From Phlegmacium glaucopus (Eukaryota > Basidiomycota > Agaricomycetes > Agaricales > Cortinariaceae), in contig MU130130.1 of assembly GCA_015039465.1 (NCBI GenBank), forward strand, positions 22,838-39,844: a stretch of 17,007 nucleotides of DNA, written 5' to 3'. Positions 1 through 7,173 of the stretch are shown here, in pieces (the first letter of the stretch is position 1; each line of letters opens with the position of its first letter). Made by a program: the position numbers and the translations under genes. Below the pieces are notes generated by a model that did not search any database, was not told where the DNA came from, and worked only from the letters and a program-made list of their open reading frames with translations.

Positions 1-171
1 TGGCGTGTATATTCGGCTGCGGCACCATGACTCAGCTGCAACTTGCCAGTATATGCAATGGCAAGAAGAGGTATTGGAGGGCTTCCAGATTATGAAGGAT
101 CAGGAGACTAATACCGACATGGGACTCACCAGCGATCCAATGATGACTGAGCGGGGAGGACAGGACCAACA
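1..171 (+). other. Open fragment of unknown identity, cut by element E1
   Basis: One frame is open from the window edge to the start of E1, with an ATG at 5, and reads into E1 only as low-complexity repeats. The composition of the roughly 55 residues (charged, Met- and Gln-containing) could be coding, but no domain is recognisable. The sequence to the right of E1 does not continue it, so either the rest was lost or this is not a gene. Low confidence that it is coding. Confidence 0.2.
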
Positions 172-200
172 GAGGTCTTTACACTCCCCCACGTCTTCCT
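172..200 (+). repeat. E1 left terminal inverted repeat
   Basis: Begins GAGGTCTTTACACTCCCCCA. Positions 177-200 are the exact reverse complement of 1943-1966. The family signature is CTTTAC, two variable bases, then TCCCCCAC. Confidence 0.9.
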
Positions 201-465
201 GGAGGATTCCTGGTGGATTCCTACCTATTCCTGGAGGATTCCTGGAGGATTCCTACCATTCCTGGTAGGAATACCAGGATTCCGGGAGGAATTTTCTACC
301 AGCCAATTCCCCCTGAAATTGACATTCCTGGCTCTTCCCAGTCCAGGAGGATTCCAGGTGGATTCCTGGTACACAATGAAATTGATACCAGGATTCCCGG
401 AATTCCTTAGGAATCCCCAACACAGAATCCACCCGGAATCCACCTGGAATCCTGGGAATTCCACA
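201..465. repeat. E1 left subterminal iterons (GGATTCC/GGAATCC)
   Basis: Dense irregular copies of GGATTCCTGG and its complement GGAATCC, several fused into near-palindromes such as GGAATTCC. The same words recur at 1736-1930. Repeated subterminal words of this kind are transposase-binding sites in hAT and CACTA elements; that role is inferred here. Confidence 0.85.
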
Positions 466-544
466 ACTCTTACTTTTAAATATTATTCAAAATTAAAATA
501 ATCATATATAAGTCAATAGTAAGTTAAATATACATAAGTCAACT

Positions 545-640
545 GTAATTCATATATAAAGGGTGGCAATACCTTGCCGCCATTCAAATTTTGAATTTTG
601 TTCAGGCCGCGAGGTATGGTCACGTGACTGCATGTGACAC
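545..640 (+). promoter_or_regulatory. Promoter-like segment shared by E1 and E2
   Basis: TATATAAAG at 553-561 is followed by TTTTGTTCAG (about 596-605) and the palindrome GTCACGTGAC at 619-628, then CATGTGAC. E2 has the same order (TTTTGTTCAG, then GTCACATGAC at 4395-4404, then CATGTGA), although the surrounding bases have diverged. CACGTG is the core recognised by basic helix-loop-helix proteins. Promoter activity is inferred from this conservation and the TATA-like box. Confidence 0.45.
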
Positions 641-659
641 ATCTAAACAGCACTTCGTT

Positions 660-900
660 TACAACCACAACCATCACTACAACCGTCACCCGTCACCCGT
701 CCGTCACCACAACCACCACCACCGTCACCGACCCTCAACCACGACAAGGACCAACGACGACGAGGACGACCAACGACGACGACGAGGACCCAACGACCCA
801 CAACAATGGACGACAACAACAACAACAACGGACAACAACAACAACGGACAACAACAACAACAACAACAACGATGACAACGACGACGACGGTGACGATGAC
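660..900. repeat. Low-complexity CAA/CCA/CGA trinucleotide tract in E1
   Basis: Almost entirely ACAACC, CACCAC, CGACGA and CAACAA triplets. The frames here read as runs of His, Thr, Asp, Asn or Gln and differ only by register, so none is treated as a gene. The tract leads into the hairpin array and its CGACGA triplets continue between the hairpins. Confidence 0.85.
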
Positions 901-905
901 GGCTA

Positions 906-1563
906 CCCCCCTAACCAGGGGGGTTTTTGGTTTTTTTTTTTAAATTTTTATTATGTTTCTACTCCAGTTCTAACAAAACTAGCAGCGTACGACGACAACG
1001 ACAACGACCATCCCACCACCACCATCCTCTACCTCGACAGACCACCACCACCACCTTTTCACCCCCCCTTCACCGGGGGGGTTCGTGTTATCTCTACGGA
1101 CGACAGCGACGATGGTTAACCCCCCCCTGTATGGGGGGGTTCATTTCTACGGACGACGACGACGACGTCGACGTCGAACAACGACAAACGACGACAATTA
1201 CACGACGGCTACCCCCCCCTGTAGAGGGGGGGTTATTTTATTTCGACGGACGACTACACAGACTACACGGCTACCCCCCCCTCTACAGGGGGGGTATTTA
1301 TTTCAATGGACGACGTCAACGTCAACGAACGACGACACGTACAAATAACGACACACCCGAACAACGACACACCCGAACAACGACGACACGTGCGAACAAC
1401 GACATGCGAACAACGACGACGAACCCCCCTCCCGGGGGGTTTTTTCATATGTTTGATAGACTCGACAACCCACACGACGACGACCCCCCCTCACGGGGGG
1501 TTTATTTTTATCTATTACACTACCACAGCCCTCACACGACGATGATGACCCCCTCACTGGGGG
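906..1563. repeat. Array of eight C-run/G-run hairpins in E1
   Basis: Hairpins lie at 906-923, 1062-1081, 1120-1139, 1212-1232, 1274-1294, 1424-1439, 1484-1500 and 1549-1563. Each is a run of 5-8 C, a loop of about 4-6 bases, a run of 5-7 G, then usually a T-rich tract (TTTTT, TTATTTT or TTTATTT). Several are preceded by CGGCTA and separated by CGACGA triplets. The form resembles a bacterial intrinsic terminator, but the setting is a fungal transposon, so no terminator function is claimed. Any transcript would carry serial strong stem-loops; the duplex could extrude cruciforms or form G-quadruplexes. Confidence 0.85.
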
Positions 1564-1569
1564 TTTATT

Positions 1570-1735
1570 TAAATTTTAATATACTATAATTATTAATAAG
1601 TAAATAACATGTTATTAAATACTTATTAATGTGAATTTGTATTTATATAATTTTCAATGTATATCTTACAATCAAAAAATTGCCAAGATTAAGGAAAAAT
1701 TAAATGAAACAAAATATGTCAATGACTTAACTGAT
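1570..1735. other. AT-rich segment of E1
   Basis: AT-rich sequence between the hairpin array and the right subterminal iterons. E2 has an equivalent AT-rich stretch in the same place (about 6785-7005). No gene or motif is seen. Confidence 0.5.
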
Positions 1736-1971
1736 TTCACTGGAATCCACCAGGAATCCACCAGGAATTTACTAGGAATCCACCAGGAATCCACTGGGAA
1801 TCCACCAGGAATTTACTAGGAATCCACCGGGAATCCACCAGGAATTTACTAGGAATCCACCAGGAATATTCCCATTTACCAGGAATTCCAGGATTCCTCC
1901 AGGATTCCTCCAGGATTCCGGGCAGTCCGCACGGATTCCTGGAGGAAGACGTGGGGGAGTGTAAAGTTCAG
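1736..1971. repeat. E1 right subterminal iterons and terminal repeat
   Basis: Tandem GGAATCCACCA and GGAATTTACTA words run from about 1741 to 1875, followed by complementary GGATTCCTCCA words, then the inverted terminus at 1943-1971. Confidence 0.85.
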
Positions 1972-2201
1972 ATAAATGAGCCGAACATGACGCACCTTAT
2001 ACCGATAGAAAGCTACACTGCTAGTGAATCTAACCATACTATGAGCGTGGGAATATAAGCCCTTTTTCAATATTAAAACATATAAAATGTGTAAAAACAC
2101 GCACCAGACATGGCGCATGCACGTGATTTTTTTATATATTATGAAGGCTGGTATTAGCACGATTCTATCGGTATATGATCCGTCATGATCGGCTCATTTA
2201 T
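1972..2201. mobile_element. Foldback (MITE-like) element next to E1
   Basis: The 39 bp arms 1972-2010 and 2163-2201 are inverted copies with 35 of 39 matches (ends ATAAATGAGCC and GGCTCATTTAT). The centre has no coding potential. A TA dinucleotide lies near each end, which would suit a Tc1/mariner-type MITE, but this is weak. It begins on the base after E1 ends. Confidence 0.7.
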
Positions 2202-2574
2202 AAGCATAGAGCGCATTATTTTACTGTATATTCTGCAGTATTTCGCATATAACTGCATATAAAAGTGCGTATCACATCGCGATTTTATTACCAATGGATT
2301 CCCCTCATTGTTATGAACATTTTGGTATATAATACATGGTAGTAGCCCTTCAACAAGTGCCACAATATATTATTTAGTCAGGTGGGAGGGTATATATAAC
2401 CATTAGTTTTTATATATATACAAGCAATGATGGTGCAGTTGGTAGATCACTGATGCAGTGTGGGAATTATGTCACATGACTTTTCTCAAGGTCTTTGGTT
2501 CAATCCTCCTTACTGGTATTCTTTTATTTGTCATATGCTACAAGTCAGGTGATTAATTACTTGATTAGGAAGTT
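2202..2574. other. AT-rich intergenic segment
   Basis: AT-rich, with several TATA-like strings (TATATATAAC near 2391, TATATATATA near 2411). No convincing open frame. The only structured signal is the tRNA-like A/B box pair at 2431-2506. The left end of E4 should lie here or at its right edge but cannot be found. Confidence 0.4.
2424..2516 (+). ncRNA. tRNA-like sequence with A and B boxes (possible SINE head)
   Basis: TGGTGCAGTTGGTAGA at 2431-2446 resembles a tRNA D-arm/A box, and GGTTCAATCC at 2497-2506 matches the B-box consensus GGTTCRANYCC. The boxes are about 50 bases apart, longer than a plain tRNA, so an intron, a long variable arm or a SINE head would be needed. Acceptor and T-stems do not pair well, which argues against a working tRNA. 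Confidence 0.35.
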
Positions 2575-2879
2575 GGCAATCGGAATTCTTGGAAACACTT
2601 GGAATCCTTGGAATTCCTTGGAAACACTTGGAACATTTGGAATTCCTTGGAAACATTTGGAAACATTTGGAACATTTGGAACTCCTTGGAAACAGTTGGA
2701 ATGAAATCAGAAATAATCTTGGAAACAATTGGAATTACTTGGAAACATTTGGAATTCCTTGGAAACATCCTGGAAACAATTGGAATTGTTTGGAATTCCA
2801 AGGACTTCCAAGGATTCCAAGGATTCCAAATGTTTCCAAGGAATTCCAATTGGAAAGGGTGGGGGACTGTAAAGTATTG
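2575..2879. mobile_element. Partial DNA transposon E4 of the same family
   Basis: The right terminus GTGGGGGACTGTAAAGTATTG (key part GTAAAG, 2869-2874) matches the right ends of E2 and E3. The body is iterated TTGGAAAC and GGAATTCC words; near 2795 the orientation flips to TTCCAAGG, as expected between left and right subterminal arms. The left terminus is missing or too diverged to see. It sits directly against a reverse-transcriptase/RNase H remnant. Its open frames are translations of the repeats. Confidence 0.75.
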
Positions 2880-3120
2880 CAAGCCTTGAGGCCATCAAAC
2901 CCTTTTGTGCTGCACCATGCCCCTTGGGACACCAGTGCTGACCTCTTGTGGTGGTTCTCCACCCTCTTCTTGCTGAACCTCTCACATGACATTCCAGGCC
3001 CTGCTGTGGTTATTGATCAACATGCTTACTCTGATGCCAGTTCCGGTGTTAGAATTGGAATTGTCATCCAAGACAGGTGGCAAGCATGGATGCTCCTCCC
3101 TGGTTGGCAGCAAGATGAAT
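2880..3120 (+). pseudogene. RNase H fragment of a tyrosine-recombinase retrotransposon
   Basis: After E4 the frame reads a recognisable RNase H segment of Agaricomycete Ngaro/DIRS polymerases: a DLLWW motif, IPGPAVVID, YSDASSGVRIGIVI (first catalytic Asp at about 3037) and RWQAW.LLPGW. It stops at 3120-3122, before the GWAE glutamate and the later catalytic aspartates, and the recombinase begins straight after. The N-terminal reverse transcriptase is absent. Interpretation: a truncated polymerase with an internal deletion. Confidence 0.75.
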
Positions 3121-3122
3121 GA

Positions 3123-4080
3123 TGTCTAATGCTTGGGCAGAAACAACTCGCCAGTCTTACAGTGCTGGTTTACTTGTTTTTTATGTATTCTGTGATACTA
3201 GGTCAATTCCAGAATGTCAACGGGCACCTGCCAGTCTGGTCCTACTCTTGGCATTCACAGCAAGTCTTGCAGGCACTTATTTGCATAGTGCTGTAGCCAA
3301 TTACCTTTATGGAATCCAAGCATGGCATCTGCTCCATGGGGTTAACTTGGGAGCTTAATGAACCCAAAGTTGACACTCTTCTTAAAGGTGCAGAAAGAAT
3401 TGCTCCAGCTTCTTCCAAAAGAAAGAAGCAAAGACCTTTCACAGTAGAGTACATTGAACTTATACAACATGGTTTAGATATGATGAGCCCCATTTGACAT
3501 GGCCGTTTATGTGTGTCTCATGATGTGCTTTTATGCAGCAGCGCAGCTGGGTGAGTTCACAGTCCCTCATCTTGAAGCATTCAGCTCCTCTTCCCACATT
3601 ACTCCAGCCAATTTATGAACAGAATTAGGGCCTAACAATGCCCATGTAACCATTCTTCACATCCCACACACAAAAGCTGCCCCCTCTGAAGGTGAGGATG
3701 TCTACTGGGGTCAACAACAAGGCTCCTCAGACCCATATCATGCTTTGGATCTTCATATACATGTCAACAATTCACCTCGTACAGCTCACCTCTTTGCCTA
3801 CAGGTACAAAGACAGGTACAGGCCACTTACAAAGCAAGCATTTATCAAGCGCATTGCTGCTGCTGCTCAAAATGGAGGTGAAGAACCTTCGCAGGGTCAT
3901 GACATTAGAATTGGGGCAACCCTCCTATACCTCCTCTGTGGTGGACCGATAGAGGCAGTTAAGGTTATGGGCAGATGGGCCAGCAGTGTGTTCATTATAT
4001 ACCTGCAAAAACATGCACAAGTCATAGCCCCATTTATACAAGACAACTCTGACCTTCACTCAGAGTTTTCCTGCTTTATT
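3123..4080 (+). pseudogene. Tyrosine recombinase (DIRS/Ngaro type), broken
   Basis: The N-terminal core-binding part reads AWAETTRQSYSAGLLVFYVF, then the frame shifts near 3350 to LNEPKVDTLLKGAERIAP and SSKRKKQRPFTV. It shifts again near 3495 and 3720, with a stop near 3620. The catalytic domain shows LGEFTVP, then H-D-I-R (3898-3909), GRW (3976-3978 is the Trp) and the nucleophile Tyr (4000-4002). The first catalytic Arg, which this family carries just before LGE, is Gln here (CAG, 3544-3546). The enzyme would have integrated circular retrotransposon cDNA. E2 interrupts it exactly after codon 4078-4080, and the last codons lie at 7113-7148. Neighbouring RNase H confirms the retrotransposon origin. 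Confidence 0.85.
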
Positions 4081-4101
4081 GAGGTCTTTACTGTCCCCCA
4101 C

Positions 4102-4300
4102 AAGATCTGATCAGAACTGGTCAGAACTGGTCAGATTCTGATCAGAATCTGACCAATCACCTTGCCAGCCAAATTGGCAGGTAACAGGACAAATTTTTCT
4201 GATCAGAATCTGATCAGACTCATCAATTCTGATCAGATGCTCAGAATCTGACCACTCATTTTTCTGAGTGAAATCCAATGAGTTCTGATCAGAATTGAAA
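4102..4300. repeat. E2 left subterminal iterons (TGATCAGAA)
   Basis: Repeated TCTGATCAGAA and TCAGAACTGG words, the core TGATCA being palindromic. Matching words occupy 7009-7083 at the other end. The word differs completely from those of E1, E3 and E4. Confidence 0.85.
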
Positions 4301-4367
4301 TTTTAAGAAAATAATTTTTTGTAATATACAAGTCTCTGATAGAAGTACGGTGTGGCTATCAAAATCA

Positions 4368-4450
4368 TGTATTTTGTTCAGTGTGCAGGGTGAGGTCACA
4401 TGACCACATGTGATGTGATCGTCACCGTTTGTTGAATTCATCCTCTGTCT
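4368..4450 (+). promoter_or_regulatory. Promoter-like segment of E2, counterpart of that in E1
   Basis: TTTTGTTCAG is followed by GGTCACATGACC (4394-4405), itself a 12 bp perfect palindrome, then CATGTGATGTGATCGTCACC. The motif order is the same as at 596-640 in E1. Regulatory function is inferred from this shared order. Confidence 0.4.
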
Positions 4451-4477
4451 CTCACACCATCACACGGCAGTAATGAC

Positions 4478-4510
4478 GACCACAGACGATGCACAGCATC
4501 GTCTGTGGTC
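4478..4510. other. Perfect 14 bp stem, 5-base loop hairpin
   Basis: GACCACAGACGATG (4478-4491) and CATCGTCTGTGGTC (4497-4510) are exact complements around CACAG. It lies between the promoter-like segment and a splice-donor consensus. It could be an RNA stem-loop or a protein-binding dyad. Confidence 0.8.
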
Positions 4511-4517
4511 ACAAAAG

Positions 4518-4573
4518 GTAAGTCAATCATCATATCGACTTTTATTATATACTAATAACATTCTCTATCATAG
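4518..4573 (+). other. Candidate intron in E2
   Basis: Donor GTAAGT (4518-4523), branch-like TACTAATAAC (about 4549-4558) and acceptor ATCATAG (ends 4573) give a 56 bp intron, a size usual for basidiomycetes. No long coding exon flanks it, so it would belong to a non-coding or decayed transcript. Confidence 0.4.
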
Positions 4574-4783
4574 TGAAGAATGATCGTAGATTAGAATACC
4601 GTCTTTGAGCAAACGATCAATGTGACAAGAGTAACTGAGGCTTCTTCTGTCGCTAACTCTCACTCTTGACAATTCCTCACTCGCTCTTGAGTTTCATTTT
4701 TACTTTTTGCGTCACAGAGTGTAGACTTACTTAACTTGGGATTGTCTCCTCCCTGATCAGCTCTAGAAATTGTGCATCATTTC

Positions 4784-5075
4784 ATCACACTTCACGCAAC
4801 GAATGTTTTATCATATGTTGGTGAAAATTGCATCATTGCATCACGCATCACGCATCACGACACATGTTTTCATTAATATGAAAACTGCATCATACATCAT
4901 CACGCAACAAACATTTTATCGGTTGTTGCTGAAGATTGCATCACGCATCACGCATCTTTTCACAACGAACATTTTATCGGTTGTTGCTGAAAATTGCATC
5001 ACGCATCATTTCATCATGCAACACATTTTCATACATTGTTATGACAATTGCATCATGTATTGCATCATTGCAACT
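4784..5075. repeat. Tandem repeats of about 46-61 bp in E2
   Basis: About five diverged units start near 4795, 4856, 4902, 4961 and 5015. Each contains CGCAACRAACATTTTATC or a variant, then GTTGTTGCTGAAAATTGCATC and CATCACGCATCA. A frame is open through them (4770-5117), but only as repeat translation, so no gene is called. Confidence 0.8.
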
Positions 5076-5226
5076 AGACTTGCCTCCAGTCCCTATGAGA
5101 TAGCAATAGAAGATTGAGTAATCAAACGGGCAAATAATTTTTATGTGATTACAAATTCCGATAGGTAATAAGGCCAGTTATTGCCTGATGTTGAGCCTAC
5201 ATCGCAATTTGCAACATGCAACTGAT

Positions 5227-5476
5227 AGGGCTGCGCACCGTAACCGTAGCTATAGTACATGGGTGTTATGGTACAGTTACAGCATGTGTACCTTCAAGTT
5301 GAAGGGCTTTGGGATGTCCAAAATACGGTTGTAAGTCCATGGCCACAATACAGCCTTGGACTGCTGAACTGTATTTTACGGCATACTGTACATATCCATA
5401 CCATGGAGGCCAAAAGGTCCAGAAAATACGACCATAGGGTCTACGGCCGACTACCATTACGGTACAGTGCGCAGCC
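5227..5476. mobile_element. Foldback MITE nested in E2
   Basis: Ends AGGGCTGCGCAC (left) and GTGCGCAGCCT (right) are inverted copies, and pairing continues inward: ATGGTACAGT near 5269 against ACTGTACAT near 5387, and AAAATACGGTT (5320-5330) against AACTGTATTTT (about 5367-5377). The whole 250 bp is one imperfect palindrome centred near 5349. Both strands show open frames because of this symmetry; neither is taken as a gene. The ends recall hAT-type MITEs, but no clear 8 bp duplication touches them. Confidence 0.75.
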
Positions 5477-5534
5477 TTAACATTGTCATTGCAACATGGT
5501 TTCACATCACAGAACCAAGTGTAATAAGACAAAT

Positions 5535-5781
5535 ACTACTCCTAATTTATGGGTTACGAGACACACTCGTCGCGTCGTAGACTCCTAATAACTGGGTCAC
5601 GCAGCGTGTCTCGCACCTACAGAAACCTTGAGTTGGCTGCTTCTTGGGTTGGGAAGTACCAAGTACTTTCACCCAAAACATACTAAGCAACTCAAATGTA
5701 CATCCAAATGTCACACAAGAATTTCGCTTGAAATTATTACAACAAATATTACTTGGTCACATACTAGTGACTTGCAAAGAT
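5535..5781 (+). repeat. Dispersed repeat, copy inside E2
   Basis: Diverged direct copy of 7174-7401. Shared strings include ACTACTCCTAATTTA, GTAGACTCCTA, CTGGGTCA, GCACCTACAGAA and, at the far end, CACATA.TAGTGA. In this copy CGAGACAC and GTGTCTCG can pair around the middle. No coding potential or A/B boxes; the class is unknown. Confidence 0.75.
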
Positions 5782-5892
5782 ACCTACTACACAACAACAG
5801 CAACAAATAACAACAGCAAACGACGGCTGCAGCACAACGACCACCACCACAGCACAACAACGATGACGACAACTGCCACGTAACGGCGGTAG

Positions 5893-6729
5893 CCCCCCCT
5901 GGTGAGGGGGGGTATTTCTTTATTTTATTCTATATTAATTCACTACTAACACATTGCAATAGGCCATGTACGATACATGACGACGATAACAAACAACAAA
6001 CAGCATGCATGACATACAACGCGTACAACGATGACGTACAACATGTACAACGAAACGACGACGATGACATATGACGTGTACGATGACGACAACACATAGT
6101 AACGGTAACCACCCCCACCGGGGGGGTTTTTTTTTATATTCTATTCTAATCAATTGCTAACATGTTATAACAGGTCATATACGATGAATAACAACAATAC
6201 CGAACGACAGACACCACAAACAACAAACAACACATACAACGCACCCACATGCGTCCAAGCGACACCCACACACGTACCACATCACTCAGACGTGTACAAC
6301 AACACCCAGACAACAACAACAACACCACTATGTCACCATGACCCTACGACAATGGCTACCCCCCCTCCCATTGAGGGGGGGTATTTACTATTATTCTATT
6401 CCCTTAAGCTACGACAACACCGCCCACCACAGCTAACAACGACGCAACAAAGACAACCCCCCCCCTGCCCAGCATATTCATGGCCACACAGCCACTACAC
6501 CCCTATAACAAGCAACGACGGCCACACGCGCCACCACCACACCTCCACCTCCACAACAACGGTGACACATGCCACACGCGAACGAGACAGCTAGCCCCCC
6601 CTCAGGGAGGGTTATTATCATTTATTAACCATGAAACGCAGCGACGAGGCCTCCCCTCACTTGGGGAGGGGAATTTATTAACTACAAAACGCGCACGACA
6701 GCGGCTACCCCCTCTCACCAGAGGGGGTA
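5893..6729. repeat. Array of six C-run/G-run hairpins in E2
   Basis: Hairpins at 5893-5912, 6112-6126, 6359-6381, 6595-6611 (imperfect), 6650-6669 and 6706-6729. The last is a perfect 10 bp stem, TACCCCCTCT against AGAGGGGGTA with loop CACC. As in E1, each is followed by an A/T-rich tract and separated by ACAACG/CGACGA low-complexity DNA. The CCTCCCC/GGGGAGG stem at 6650-6669 differs in sequence but still pairs, which suggests the fold itself is kept. Open frames here (for example 6154-6594) are Thr/His-rich repeat translations. Confidence 0.85.
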
Positions 6730-7083
6730 TTTTTTGTCTTTCTATTTCATTCTATTGACTACCACAGACAAACAACTACCTCCCTAACTTAATGAGGTTT
6801 AATTAATTTTTGTGTGTTTTTTATTTAAAAATTTTCAATTATCAATAATGAATTTATTTATATGATAAATGAATAGTAATGATGAGGTACTGCTCACTGG
6901 GGTATATGATATTTTTGTATTTTAATACTATGACTATTAATGAAATAAATAAATGAACTTATCTTGTATCCTTGATTTAGAATTGAATATAACAGATTCT
7001 CCAATGTTTCTGATCAGTTCTGATCAGTTCTGCTCAGAATCTGACCAGTTCTGACCAGTTCTGATCAGTTCTGATCAGAACTG
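6730..7083. other. AT-rich segment and right subterminal iterons of E2
   Basis: AT-rich up to about 7005, then TTCTGATCAGTTCTG words to 7083, leading into the right terminus. No gene is seen. Confidence 0.7.
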
Positions 7084-7104
7084 GTGGGGGACAGTAAAGT
7101 ACTG

Positions 7105-7148
7105 GCTTTATTATGCTGACTACTGCTATGCTACAGGGTCGACGATAA
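7105..7148 (+). pseudogene. Severed 3' end of the recombinase pseudogene
   Basis: Second copy of the target duplication followed by twelve codons in the frame of 4000-4080, ending in TAA at 7146-7148. The C-terminus is short and basic (ends GRR), similar to family members that end shortly after the catalytic Tyr helix. Confidence 0.75.
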
Positions 7149-7173
7149 AACTGATAAGGTATGCTCTAAAAAG

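Larger units (their letters stand above)
172..1971. mobile_element. Non-autonomous DNA transposon E1, 1.8 kb, no transposase
   Basis: Its outermost sequences are inverted copies: 177-200 and 1943-1966 match perfectly over 24 bp (core CTTTACACTCCCCCAC followed by GTCTTCCT). Outside that core the ends differ (GAGGT on the left, CTGAA read inward from the right), as in E2 and E3. Inside lie iterated subterminal words on both sides, a promoter-like segment, a CAA/CGA low-complexity stretch and eight C/G hairpins. Every open frame here is a translation of repeats. The flanking 8-mers (GACCAACA and ATAAATGA) do not match, so the target duplication is gone, possibly through rearrangement with the adjoining foldback element. 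Superfamily is inferred only: 8 bp duplications on sister copies fit hAT, P or Kyakuja-Dileera-Zisupton elements. Confidence 0.85.
4081..7104. mobile_element. Non-autonomous DNA transposon E2, 3.0 kb, with 8 bp target duplication
   Basis: The left end begins GAGGTCTTTACTG and the right end finishes GTAAAGTACTG; the 16 bp CTTTACTGTCCCCCAC (4086-4101) is the exact complement of 7084-7099. GCTTTATT at 4073-4080 and 7105-7112 is the duplicated target. Removing the element and one copy restores the recombinase reading frame to a stop at 7146-7148. Internal order: TGATCAGAA iterons, promoter-like segment, strong hairpin and intron-like stretch, 46-61 bp tandem repeats, a foldback insert, a repeat shared with 7174-7401, hairpin array, AT-rich segment, iterons. 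No transposase frame is present. Confidence 0.93.

Noticed and set aside
906..1563. Rho-independent transcription terminators
   Set aside because: The shape fits, but the introns, NLR and Ngaro genes point to a fungal nucleus, where such terminators are not used.
591..1589. Long open frames with His/Thr/Asp/Asn/Gln-rich proteins
   Set aside because: All are register shifts of CAA, CCA and CGA triplets and C/G hairpins; no domain, and several frames are open at once.
2488..2500. AAGGTCTTTGG as the left end of E4
   Set aside because: It resembles GAGGTCTTTAC but lacks the C-run, and the preceding 8 bases do not match the sequence after E4.
4770..5117. 115-codon frame
   Set aside because: Coincides with the tandem array and changes with unit length; no domain.
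5211..5498. GCAACATG on both sides of the nested foldback as a target duplication
   Set aside because: It lies 8-15 bases away from the inverted ends, and the intervening bases are not inverted copies.
5259..5532. Open frames on both strands
   Set aside because: Symmetry of the foldback element produces them.
6154..6758. Open frames of 146 and 92 codons in E2
   Set aside because: Repeat translations across the hairpin array.
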